DNA of 26,140 nt, from assembly GCA_905210905.1 (NCBI GenBank), contig CAJLYQ010000021.1, positions 1 through 26,140 of the forward strand. Reading direction: 5' to 3'. This DNA comes from an uncultured Christensenella sp. Its GTDB lineage: Bacteria; Bacillota; Clostridia; Christensenellales; DTU072. The notes under the pieces were generated by a model that saw only the letters and a program-made list of their open reading frames with translations, ran no database searches and was not told the DNA's origin. Numbering within the stretch: the first letter of the stretch is position 1; each line of letters opens with the position of its first letter. This document shows positions 1-8,151 of the stretch, piece by piece. The translations under genes and the position numbers were made by a program.

Positions 1-25
1 TGTCCGCTCGTGCCGAGAATTTGAA

Positions 26-130
26 CCGTATAAAGCCTTTCCCGTTGTGGAGAAAACAGGCAAATTACAACCACCGTATAAAGCCTTCCCCTTGGGGGGA
101 AGGTGTCGGCTTTGCCGACAGCAGGGGGGA
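26..130. repeat. Dispersed GC-rich hairpin repeat, copy 1, with a partial copy before it
   Basis: The 14-mer CCGTATAAAGCCTT occurs at 26-39 and again at 74-87, so a decayed copy precedes a full one. The full copy holds two stem-loops in a row: CCTTCCCC (84-91) pairs with GGGGAAGG (96-103), and TGTCGGC (104-110) pairs with GCCGACA (114-120) around a TTT loop, followed by a G-run. The same architecture with different bases recurs near 25915-25957. No reading frame covers it. From general knowledge, elements of this look are scattered between genes in many Clostridia; whether they move or act in RNA is not known from this sequence. Confidence 0.7.
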
Positions 131-188
131 TAACGGAATTTACTGCTGTCGTGCGATATACTTATACAAGTAATACACCTATTGCGTT

Positions 189-227
189 ATGAGATGCAAC
201 GCTCGGCGTTGCCAACGTCTTACGTTG
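189..227 (-). repeat. GCAACGCC-type hairpin repeat, inverted copy
   Basis: Bases 189-212 are the exact reverse complement of 21626-21649 (24 of 24). The core folds as GCAACGC (196-202), TCG loop, GCGTTGC (206-212). A second small hairpin follows at once: CAACGT (213-218), CTT, ACGTTG (222-227), which resembles the GCAACGT/ACGTTGC hairpin of the other locus (21595-21611). This is a dispersed intergenic repeat family with at least three units in the window. Confidence 0.7.
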
Positions 228-289
228 CCGTTGCCGCTTTGTGTAAAAAATAAGTAAATCAAATAATTTGCGCAAAAAGCGAAAAACGC

Positions 290-318
290 TTTACAAAAAA
301 AATAGGGTTTTGTATAAT
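290..318 (+). promoter_or_regulatory. Promoter of the 82-residue protein gene
   Basis: TTTACA (290-295), a 17-base spacer and a perfect TATAAT (313-318). It lies about 38 bases before the start codon of the small Cys4 protein, with AAAGGAGG between them. Confidence 0.8.
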
Positions 319-355
319 TAAGGCATACGAAAAAAATCAAAGGAGGTACTTAAAA

Positions 356-604
356 ATGGCTAAACTTACTAACGCTCAGTTACAAGACAAACTTGACGTA
401 AAGAAGTGGATTGACAGTGAAGAAAAGGGTGCTGACACGTGCGGGGAGTACGAGTATTGTTCTTTTTGCGAAAAGACCGAAGTTACCCCTTGCGCAAAGG
501 CTTACAACAAAGCGAATAAACCTGCTGCAAAGAAGCCGGCGGCGGAAAAACCCGTAGCGGAGAAAAAGACCGCGGCTAAAAAAACCGTAAGCAAGAAAAA
601 ATAA
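356..604 (+). CDS. Small four-cysteine protein with Lys/Ala/Pro-rich tail, unknown function
   Basis: The protein has 82 residues. Residues 1-50 form a compact head with four cysteines (C29, C35, C38, C46; spacing C-x5-C-x2-C-x7-C), which could bind a metal, though this is inference. Residues 51-82 are almost only Lys, Ala, Pro, Glu, Val and Thr in repeats of the type KKPAAEKP, resembling the basic tails of histone-H1-like and other nucleic-acid-binding bacterial proteins. The start is well set: AAAGGAGG lies eight bases before ATG, behind a near-consensus promoter, and a strong terminator follows. It is therefore a single-gene transcription unit, probably abundant. I do not recognise the family. 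The tail could bind DNA or RNA, or be a disordered linker. Confidence 0.85.
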   Translation: MAKLTNAQLQDKLDVKKWIDSEEKGADTCGEYEYCSFCEKTEVTPCAKAYNKANKPAAKKPAAEKPVAEKKTAAKKTVSKKK

Positions 605-627
605 GGGAAATCAAACTCGAAACGCAG

Positions 628-661
628 AAAAACCGTTTGCCGAAAAGCAGACGGTTTTTTC
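628..661 (+). terminator. Intrinsic terminator after the Cys4 protein gene
   Basis: AAAAACCGTTTGC (628-640) pairs with GCAGACGGTTTTT (647-659), with one G-T pair and loop CGAAAA, ending in a T-run. Confidence 0.9.
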
Positions 662-700
662 GTTGGTTTTTATTTACGGTATGCGGCGCGTTTTGGGGTA

Positions 701-729
701 TTGTCAAGCGCGGATTGTTATGGTATACT
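701..729 (+). promoter_or_regulatory. Promoter of the giant surface protein gene
   Basis: TTGTCA (701-706), 17 bases, TATACT (724-729). TGG directly before the -10 box gives an extended -10 (TGn). A short GCGCG/CGCGC hairpin (761-776) lies in the leader. Confidence 0.7.
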
Positions 730-802
730 ATACTAGAATAAATGGATTATATATATAAACGCGCGCTTTCACGCGCACGCGAAGAAAAACGGAGTAAAAA
801 AT

Positions 803-3800
803 ATGATTACGCGTTCGCACGTATCGAAAATAACGAAAATAATTCTTTTGGCGGCTTTGGCGGCGGTAATTTTTATATCGGCGTATCTGGCGGTGCCGAG
901 CGAAAAGAAAGGGGGAATCAAGTTTGCCGGAGACCCGGAATCGCGCACGGTTTCGATAAACGTATCCGCGGCGGAATGGGATAAACAAACCTACCGCAAC
1001 GCCTCCGATTTAGAAAGTTTGATTTTTGACGGCGAAGACGCTTTTTATTACGAGAACGCGTTGACCAAAGACGAGCAATACTCGATGGACGCGTCGATTA
1101 CTTCGCCGAAACTGGACGTTTTTCCGACCGACTACGTTGCGGAGATTAAGTATTTTACAAGACAAAAAACCGCCGTCCCCAACCGCATTTCGGCATACGT
1201 TTCCGAAGACGGCAAAAATTTCGTTTTGTCCGATTACGTCGACGTGAGCGACAGCGGAACGGAGCAGGAAGTATGGAGAAAAGCCACCCTTTCGCTTAAA
1301 GGCGAAGTTTCTTTCGTTCGGTTCGTTTTCACCGTTTATTATTCGCAGGGAATAGCCGAAGGCGGAATATATTTCGGCAAGAACTTTACTCTTAGCGCAA
1401 CTTCTTTAAGCGATTACTCCGGCGCGGAATTTGCCCTTAAATTCGCCGAAAACGTAAATTACGACGAAAAAACCGACACGGTAAGGACGGATTATTGCGG
1501 CAAAGCGCGTTATCCCGAGTTTGCCGTAACGTCGGAAACGACGTTAGGGTTTTATCACAAAGTTTACGCCGCTTACGAAAGCGAGCCGTCGGTTGCGGTC
1601 GAACCGATCGAAGTAGGGACGTACCGCCTTTTCGTGGACGTTTACGACGATTGCAACGAGAAAGTCGCTTCGTTTAACAAAGCGTGGCAGATTTGGCCTA
1701 AATCCGTCACGGCAAAGGGCGGTTTCGCCTTGTACAACGACGATTGTATCGCGTTTTACGGAGTCGGGTTCGTGTCGGACGAAGGAGAAACCTTTACCGC
1801 AAGCGAAGTCGGAACGAAGACGATATACGGAAAGAAAACCGATTTAACCGCGCCGTCCGACGTCGTTTTCCTTTCGAAAAACTTCTCGATCGGCGGTTTC
1901 GGCGAAGATAATCCGATCGAATCTTACCCTGCCGAAGACGGAATTTTATACGAAGTAAGCGACGGAGTTTTCGAATACGACTACACGGAAAAAACGGCGG
2001 ACGACCTTGTCAAAGCGTTTAAGACGCTCGACGAAAGCGGTTCTCCCGTCGAAATAACGAGCGATTTTACCGTAAGTTACTACAAAAACGGCACTGAACT
2101 TCAGGAAGAAGAGTATCCCATAGACGCAGGGGATTACGTTTACGCCGTCGGCAAAGGCGAGCATACGCCTACCGGCATAATCACGGTTAAACCTAAAAAA
2201 ATAACCGAAGTTATTTACGAAGGAACCGAGTCGTTCGATAAAGTCTACGATGGAACGAAAGCGATCGCTCTTGGCGGTAAATTCGTCGATACGCTCGAAG
2301 GACTGTCGTTCTATGCTCCTAACGGCGAAAAACTCACCGTTACGGCTAGCGGAGCGGAGTACGGAAGAGAAAAAGGAAAAACCTACGTTCTCGTTTCGAT
2401 AAAAAACGAACTCGCCTCGAACTACGTTTTCGACGAAAAAACGTACGTGTCGGGGATAGCCGCCGAGATTGCGCCGTCGACGCTCGTTTTAAGATCGTTT
2501 AACGTCGGAAAAGGCGGAGAAATAACGTTTGAAAACAGACAATACGACGGTACGGACGACGTGACGGTAAACGCCGGCGAAGGGGCGGAACTCGACGTCA
2601 TCGGAGCGGCGGGCGACGTAATAACTCTCCGCGACGTTTCGGCGAAAGCGGACGGCAGGCACAGCGGAGAAAGGGAAGTAACCCTTACGATTGCGAACGA
2701 AACGTTTTTCGACAGGTTTGCTCCGATAATAAAAACGGAAAAAACGCCGAAAATCACGATATATCCGAAATCGGTACAAGCGACCGTATCGGAAACGGAA
2801 AACGAGAGCAAGATTTACGACGGAACGACCGCCGCCGCGCCCTCGATAAAGAGCCTTACTATTAACGAAGAAGAAACCGAACTTACCGAGGCAATGAAGA
2901 ACGGTTATTTCGTAGACTACGAAAGCGCGGTTTACGATACCGCCGTTGCGGGAACGGAAAAAACGATAACGATTACCAACGCCAGATTGTACGGAACGGA
3001 CCCGGAAAGCGAAACGGTATTTTCCGATTACGTTATCGATAGTATGACGGTAAACGGCGTGATCGAGCCGAAACCCATCGAAGTATTTACCAAACAAATA
3101 AGAGTTTATCGCGGCGAATCCCTGCCCGATCCGGAAATAACCGAAACGAAAACGGGTATTTTGTCGATGAAAGCGTACGCAACACGAGCGGACGCGGAAG
3201 AAGGGGACGCAACCAAAGCGTTGCCTGCGAGAATAACCGCCGTCGGCGAATATTTCGTTAGAATCGAGTGTTCGGACGGCAACTACGCGCTCGACCCGGT
3301 GATCGTACCCTTGTTCGTGGTTAATTCCGAAGACAAAGCGGAACAGTTCATCGTTTTCGACGATTTTAACGCAAACGTAACTACTTCGATTACCGTGCCG
3401 ACGGGCAGCGAGTTTTCTTTGGGTGCGCGCAGCGTAACCGCAGACGGAACGAGAACGGGAGTTAAACTTTCTTACGAAATCAAAAACGGCTCCGCGGTTG
3501 CGGAAGAAACGAGCGACGGAGTTTTCCGTTCGTCTGCCGCAGGCGAGTTTATTATAGTGGTTAAAGCGAGCGGAAACTCGTATTATAACGACGCCGAAAG
3601 CGTGGAAATTGCGGTCAGCGCAAAGAGAATTAATCTTACCGCAACGGTAAGCGGCGCGGAATTCGTCGCAGGAAATCCCTTGCCGATAGCGGAAATCGAA
3701 GATTTCGTGACGTTTATTTACGACGGAAAAGCCGTAAAGGGTTCGTTCCGTCCTGCGGACGAAAGCAAAATTCTTTCGGGCGGAACGAATTCTTACGCAT

Positions 3801-5914
3801 ATTTTTTTACGGCGCAAAACGGTTATCTCGAAAAGACGATAAACTACTCGATTTACGAAGTTTTGTACGAAAAAACCGCTGACGGTTACGTAAAAACGAA
3901 CGACGCAAAGTACGCAAGAAATAAAGAGTATTACCGCGTCTCGGAAACTAAGGTAGCGGTATCCGAAGGCGAAGATTTGCCGCAAAACTGTTATGAAAAA
4001 ACCGAAAACGGATACGTCGTTTGTTCGGACGGCATTGCGGCGGCGGACAAAGAATACTTTACTTTGGAAACAAGCGAAACCAACGCGATAAGGGTAAATT
4101 CCGACGGTTATTACACGAAAAATGCGGACGGATACGAACCCGTGGCGATAGGCGAGTATCTCGACGAAACCGAAAAGTATTACGTTTGCGGCAAAGAGTT
4201 TTACGGCGAGAAAGAAGTAGGAATTTCTCTTACGGCGATAAAAGCGGGCGTTACGCTTTCGCTCGGCAACGTCGTGACCGCTCGTTATTCCGAAAAAGTC
4301 GATTTCGTCGGGTTAATAAAACAAATAAAAATTTCCGGAACGGATATCGTTCTTCCGATAGCGGAACTCCGTGAATTCGACGGAAAAGTCGGTTTGGTTA
4401 AAGTTACCGTTTCGGGAGAAAACGTTACGAGAGAAAGCGTAAGCGAAACGAACCTTCTGCCCGGCGTATACGAGATATACGCAAGCGGAACGGCATACGT
4501 CGAAGACGGCGTTTATTACGAAATCGAAGCGGACGACGAAAACTTCGGATACGAGATAGCGTTCGAAGGGAAAGCGGAACTGAAAATCGTGAAGAGTAAG
4601 GTCCGTATCGTTGCGCCGATAAGGGAAAAGTATTATTTTACCGAAGCGGAAACCGACGACGGAATTTTGGCAAACACGGTAATCGACGGCGTTATTGCGG
4701 ACGGCGACGAAGAGTTGATCAGAAACGAACTCGCAATAAGGTCGTACGTATCCAAACGCACGACGGTGGGAGCGTATGCGGTTGAACCGTACGTAAAAGA
4801 GGCGAGCAGACTTGAAGAAAAATACGAATTCGAGTTCGTGCAAGGTTACGTCGAAGTAATCCCTGCCGAAATAATCGTGTACGCCGTCAGCAACGGACAA
4901 ATTTACGGAGCGGAAGAACAGGGAGAAATAACGATAGCCGTAACTTTCGGTTCGCACGCGTCCGAATACTCGAGAGAAGATCTGGAAGAAATAACCGCTC
5001 TTATCAAAGCGGCGGCGGAAGCGAGCGTGGACGTCGATAAAACGACGGACGCGGGCGTTTATATGATAAACGTTACGTACAAAGGCGACTCGAAAAACTT
5101 TACCATAGAGTTCGGCGACAGTCCGTACACCGTTTATCCGGATTCGTTCGAAGGTTTTTCTTTCAGCGATAAGAGAGTGCTGTACGACGGCGAAAGACAC
5201 ACGGTAGAAGTGGCGTACGATAAAGAACGCTGGCAAAACGTAACCATAGAATACGACAAAGATTATTTCGTAGAAAAAGGAACGTACGTATACAAAGCGA
5301 CGATCAGCGCAAAGAACTACAAAACGCTCGAACTTTCCGCAACGCTCACGATAGGAACGCTTACCGTAGAAAGCAGTAATTTTACGGGGAACGTAGTCAG
5401 CGTTACGCTCGACGAAAACGACTGTCCGTACGGAGTTTTGCCCGAACTGTACACCGTTTACGGCGCGGCAAGCGACGAGAAGAAAACTTCTCTGAAAGAA
5501 CGTCTTGAAAGACAGAACGAAGGTAAGCAGTACGAGATAATAACCGCTTTCGACGTGTCGTTGTATCTTGACGGAGCGGTATACGACGCGGAATATCCTA
5601 CTTATACGATAACGTTAAAGACCGAGGAGTTTAAGTATTCGGACGACGTAAAACTTTTCGGATACGGTTCGGACGGTTACGGAGAATTGACTTATACCTA
5701 CGAAAACGGCGTATATAAAGTGAAAGTAACGAATTTAAGCGATTTGGTTTTTGCGAGAGAAAAAGAAGTGAAAACGTCGCCGATCGTTATAGGCGTGTTT
5801 ATTGCGATTTTCGTAGTGATTATTCTGATTGCGCTCGGAATAGTTTTCGGCGGAGGAAAACGCGCGAGGAAGGATAGAATGAGAAGTCGCAGACGGCACC
5901 ACAGGTGGGCATAG
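803..5914 (+). CDS. Giant cell-surface protein with YDG/MBG-like repeats and C-terminal membrane anchor
   Basis: The protein has 1703 residues. GGAG sits eight bases before ATG. Residues 9-32 are a hydrophobic export signal or anchor. A region around 90-200 looks like a beta-sandwich, with phrases such as ISAYVSEDGKNF, as in carbohydrate-binding modules; that fold is inference. YDGT motifs typical of YDG/MBG-type Ig-like modules lie at 482, 581 and 672, with a YDGE variant at 1461. Three related units of about 41 residues start near 1022, 1064 and 1104 (YEKTADGY, YEKTENGY, YTKNADGY). The C-terminus has one membrane helix (about 1659-1683) and a very basic tail ending RRRHHRWA; there is no LPXTG motif. 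It is probably a membrane-anchored extracellular adhesin or glycan-binding stalk. It stands first in a group with a sugar symporter, which fits a role in glycan contact. The exact ligand is unknown. Confidence 0.9.
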   Translation: MITRSHVSKITKIILLAALAAVIFISAYLAVPSEKKGGIKFAGDPESRTVSINVSAAEWDKQTYRNASDLESLIFDGEDAFYYENALTKDEQYSMDASITSPKLDVFPTDYVAEIKYFTRQKTAVPNRISAYVSEDGKNFVLSDYVDVSDSGTEQEVWRKATLSLKGEVSFVRFVFTVYYSQGIAEGGIYFGKNFTLSATSLSDYSGAEFALKFAENVNYDEKTDTVRTDYCGKARYPEFAVTSETTLGFYHKVYAAYESEPSVAVEPIEVGTYRLFVDVYDDCNEKVASFNKAWQIWPKSVTAKGGFALYNDDCIAFYGVGFVSDEGETFTASEVGTKTIYGKKTDLTAPSDVVFLSKNFSIGGFGEDNPIESYPAEDGILYEVSDGVFEYDYTEKTADDLVKAFKTLDESGSPVEITSDFTVSYYKNGTELQEEEYPIDAGDYVYAVGKGEHTPTGIITVKPKKITEVIYEGTESFDKVYDGTKAIALGGKFVDTLEGLSFYAPNGEKLTVTASGAEYGREKGKTYVLVSIKNELASNYVFDEKTYVSGIAAEIAPSTLVLRSFNVGKGGEITFENRQYDGTDDVTVNAGEGAELDVIGAAGDVITLRDVSAKADGRHSGEREVTLTIANETFFDRFAPIIKTEKTPKITIYPKSVQATVSETENESKIYDGTTAAAPSIKSLTINEEETELTEAMKNGYFVDYESAVYDTAVAGTEKTITITNARLYGTDPESETVFSDYVIDSMTVNGVIEPKPIEVFTKQIRVYRGESLPDPEITETKTGILSMKAYATRADAEEGDATKALPARITAVGEYFVRIECSDGNYALDPVIVPLFVVNSEDKAEQFIVFDDFNANVTTSITVPTGSEFSLGARSVTADGTRTGVKLSYEIKNGSAVAEETSDGVFRSSAAGEFIIVVKASGNSYYNDAESVEIAVSAKRINLTATVSGAEFVAGNPLPIAEIEDFVTFIYDGKAVKGSFRPADESKILSGGTNSYAYFFTAQNGYLEKTINYSIYEVLYEKTADGYVKTNDAKYARNKEYYRVSETKVAVSEGEDLPQNCYEKTENGYVVCSDGIAAADKEYFTLETSETNAIRVNSDGYYTKNADGYEPVAIGEYLDETEKYYVCGKEFYGEKEVGISLTAIKAGVTLSLGNVVTARYSEKVDFVGLIKQIKISGTDIVLPIAELREFDGKVGLVKVTVSGENVTRESVSETNLLPGVYEIYASGTAYVEDGVYYEIEADDENFGYEIAFEGKAELKIVKSKVRIVAPIREKYYFTEAETDDGILANTVIDGVIADGDEELIRNELAIRSYVSKRTTVGAYAVEPYVKEASRLEEKYEFEFVQGYVEVIPAEIIVYAVSNGQIYGAEEQGEITIAVTFGSHASEYSREDLEEITALIKAAAEASVDVDKTTDAGVYMINVTYKGDSKNFTIEFGDSPYTVYPDSFEGFSFSDKRVLYDGERHTVEVAYDKERWQNVTIEYDKDYFVEKGTYVYKATISAKNYKTLELSATLTIGTLTVESSNFTGNVVSVTLDENDCPYGVLPELYTVYGAASDEKKTSLKERLERQNEGKQYEIITAFDVSLYLDGAVYDAEYPTYTITLKTEEFKYSDDVKLFGYGSDGYGELTYTYENGVYKVKVTNLSDLVFAREKEVKTSPIVIGVFIAIFVVIILIALGIVFGGGKRARKDRMRSRRRHHRWA

Positions 5915-6018
5915 CTGTTTTGACCGACCGCGGCACCGAAAAGAAGAAGTCGGTTTTGAAAAACAAGGTTTTACCGTGCTTTGCGCGAGAAAATAGAAAA
6001 ACAAGGAATAGGTGAAAA

Positions 6019-7533
6019 ATGGAACAGACGAAAAAGAAGTTCTGGGACAAGATTTTCGGCGTAACGCCCGGCGACGGGGAAATGCAGTCGAAAGAAGCGT
6101 TGAGTTTTTCGATATGCGGTTTCGGACAAAACATTATTTGTACGGTAATCGGCTCGTATCTCACCGTGTTTATGACGGACGCGATAGGTTTCGGCGCGTT
6201 GTCGGTAGCGTTTTTAATGCTTTTCGCAAGAATTTTCGACGCATTGAACGATCCGATAATGGGTTCTATCGTAGACAGAACGAGAACGAAATGGGGTAAG
6301 TGCAGACCGTATCTTAAATGGATGGCGTTTCCGATAGCGGCAATGACGGTGCTGTGTTTCTTGCCTTGGTATCCGAACAGTAAAGGCGGTTTTGCCGCGG
6401 TAAGCGTAGTGTACGTTTTGTGGGGTATGATTTATACGGTAGCGGACGTTCCTTACTGGGGACTTTCCACGGCTATGAGCAACGACACTTACAGAAGAGG
6501 CAATATGCTTACTGTAGCGCGTTTGTTCTGCACCGCAGGCGCAGGGCTGGTTACGATAGTCGTACCGCTTATTACAGATAATCTTACCAAAGGTTATGCG
6601 CCCGAAGTAATCGGCGAAAAACTCAGATGGATTTACTTTATTATTGCCATCGTTTGCGTAGTCGTTTCTTTGCCGATGTTCTTTATAGGGTTCAAAAACA
6701 CGGTAGAACGCAACCAAACCGACGAAAATCCGCCGTCGCTCGGACACAATCTGAAACTTTTGTTTAAGAACAAACCGCTTATGCTCATCGTTCTTTCGGG
6801 TATCGGCGGCGCGGCCAGAATGTTGTTTACTTATACAGGCGGATTGTATTTTGCAAAATACGTTATGAACAGGGAGTCGATTTACGTCTTGTTCAGTATG
6901 GCGGTAGTTCCCGGCGGACTGATTGCGTCTTTGCTCGTTCCGTTCTTTACGAAAAAGTTCGGTAAGCGCAATACTTATATATGGTCGCACGTTGCCGGCG
7001 GCATAGCGATGCTGGTTGCGTTTATCGTAGGTATCGCTTGCGATAAAGGTAATTATACGAGTACGGTTACTACGGTGGTGCTTATGATCGCGCTCGTCGT
7101 TGCCGGCGTTCCGAGCGGTATAGGCAATATCGTTACTTACGCTATGATAGGGGACACGGTAGAATATCTCGAAATGAAGACGGGCGAAAGAGCGGAAGGA
7201 ATTTGTTTCGCTATGCAGACGTTTATCAATAAGATAGGTATGGCGGTAGGCGCGTTCGTGGGCGTTCTTGCGTATTATATGGCAGGCGTTGCGGCAAACG
7301 ACCCGTCGTCGGTTACGCCCGAAGGTAAGGACACGATGTGGACAATGCTCGTTCTGGTGGCGGCAATATCCTTCTTCCTTACCATAATACCGCTCTTCTT
7401 CTACAAGTTTAACGAAAAAGAACAACAGGAAGCGGTGGCTATAATCAAGGCGAGAAAGGAACAAGCGGCACTCGACGCGGCGGAAAAAGCGGAATCGGAA
7501 ACCGTCGAAGAAATAGGCAACTCGGAGGAATAA
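6019..7533 (+). CDS. GPH-family sugar:cation symporter (MFS)
   Basis: The protein has 504 residues and about twelve membrane segments. It carries the family signature near residues 70-100: ARIFDALNDPIMG, then DRTRTKWGKCRPYLKW. This is the hallmark of the glycoside-pentoside-hexuronide:cation symporters (MelB/XylP/UidB type), which import glycosides, pentosides or hexuronides with H+ or Na+. The substrate cannot be read from sequence. The length fits the family, with a charged C-terminal tail of about 45 residues. AGGTG precedes ATG. It lies 104 bases after the giant surface protein; no clear promoter and only a weak ACCGAC/GTCGGT hairpin separate them, so co-transcription is plausible. The next gene starts on its stop codon. 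Confidence 0.93.
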   Translation: MEQTKKKFWDKIFGVTPGDGEMQSKEALSFSICGFGQNIICTVIGSYLTVFMTDAIGFGALSVAFLMLFARIFDALNDPIMGSIVDRTRTKWGKCRPYLKWMAFPIAAMTVLCFLPWYPNSKGGFAAVSVVYVLWGMIYTVADVPYWGLSTAMSNDTYRRGNMLTVARLFCTAGAGLVTIVVPLITDNLTKGYAPEVIGEKLRWIYFIIAIVCVVVSLPMFFIGFKNTVERNQTDENPPSLGHNLKLLFKNKPLMLIVLSGIGGAARMLFTYTGGLYFAKYVMNRESIYVLFSMAVVPGGLIASLLVPFFTKKFGKRNTYIWSHVAGGIAMLVAFIVGIACDKGNYTSTVTTVVLMIALVVAGVPSGIGNIVTYAMIGDTVEYLEMKTGERAEGICFAMQTFINKIGMAVGAFVGVLAYYMAGVAANDPSSVTPEGKDTMWTMLVLVAAISFFLTIIPLFFYKFNEKEQQEAVAIIKARKEQAALDAAEKAESETVEEIGNSEE

Positions 7534-8042
7534 TGATACTTACTTTACCGAGAAGAGTTGAATATCTGACAAACGAGGCGACTTTGCCGAGCGGCAACCC
7601 TTTATTCAGGTTGTCGCCGGTAAAAAGCGGACTGGTAATTTTCAACAACGCGGGCAAACCCGTCGTGCAAATCGACAAGAATGAAACGCAAGTAACGGTT
7701 GCGCTTGCCGACGGCGGCGGAATCGCGCTCGAAAAAAGCGGTGACGGGGTGAAATTCGTTAAACCTGCGGAAAAAGGGAAAAAAGGATGCCGTAAAGCGA
7801 AGAAAGAAACCCTGAACACCGAAAAAGAGAGAACGCTCGGAGAGTTGATTTTCTTCGGAAACACCGCCGAAGCGCAGTACGAGATCTTCGTTAAACCGAA
7901 AAATACGGTTAAACCGGAAACGCTTGTTCGCGCGGTCGCTCATCCGCTTTACGAAAAACTGGTAAACGTGAGTATCCCCGACGGACAAAACGTTTTGCTC
8001 GCAATCGCACTTTGCCTGGCGGTCGGTTATTTCGAAAACTAA
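7533..8042 (+). CDS. Hypothetical protein translationally coupled to the symporter
   Basis: The protein has 169 residues. Its ATG shares one base with the TAA of the symporter (TAATG), and its ribosome site GGAGG (7524-7528) lies inside the symporter's last codons, so the two are almost certainly made together. The N-terminal half reads as short beta strands (for example GLVIFNNAGKPVVQI), followed by a Lys-rich stretch (about 85-100) and a C-terminal part ending in a hydrophobic helix (LLAIALCLAVGYF). I do not recognise the family. There is no signal peptide, so it is probably cytoplasmic. It may be an accessory of the transporter, an inference from coupling only. Confidence 0.8.
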   Translation: MILTLPRRVEYLTNEATLPSGNPLFRLSPVKSGLVIFNNAGKPVVQIDKNETQVTVALADGGGIALEKSGDGVKFVKPAEKGKKGCRKAKKETLNTEKERTLGELIFFGNTAEAQYEIFVKPKNTVKPETLVRAVAHPLYEKLVNVSIPDGQNVLLAIALCLAVGYFEN

Positions 8043-8062
8043 AATTGTTTAATCGAAAAAAT

Positions 8063-8108
8063 AACGGTTTTCTCGGCGAAAGAACTTCGCTCCGAAAGCC
8101 GTTTTTTT
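8063..8108. terminator. Bidirectional terminator between convergent genes
   Basis: AACGGTTTTC (8063-8072) pairs with GAAAGCCGTT (8093-8102) and an inner TCGGCGAA/TTCGCTCCGA stem. T-runs follow on both strands, so it can serve the symporter group and, from the other side, the amidohydrolase. Confidence 0.8.
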
Positions 8109-8151
8109 ATGCGCGCGCGTGCGTACGCGCATTATTATTGATGCGAGCAAG

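Noticed and set aside
742..984. 80-residue frame overlapping the start of the giant protein
   Set aside because: Its start overlaps the leader hairpin, it has no ribosome site, and the overlapping frame has a good one and a signal sequence.
2489..3985. 498-residue open frame antisense to the giant surface protein gene
   Set aside because: It lies wholly opposite a convincing gene, has no ribosome site, and reads as Arg/Phe/Tyr-rich nonsense, the mirror of the GAA/AAA/GTT-rich codons of the true gene. The 307-residue frame at 4313-5236 is the same effect.
6214..7464. 416-residue antisense frame over the symporter gene
   Set aside because: Shadow of a well-conserved transporter; the composition is biased and no motif is visible.
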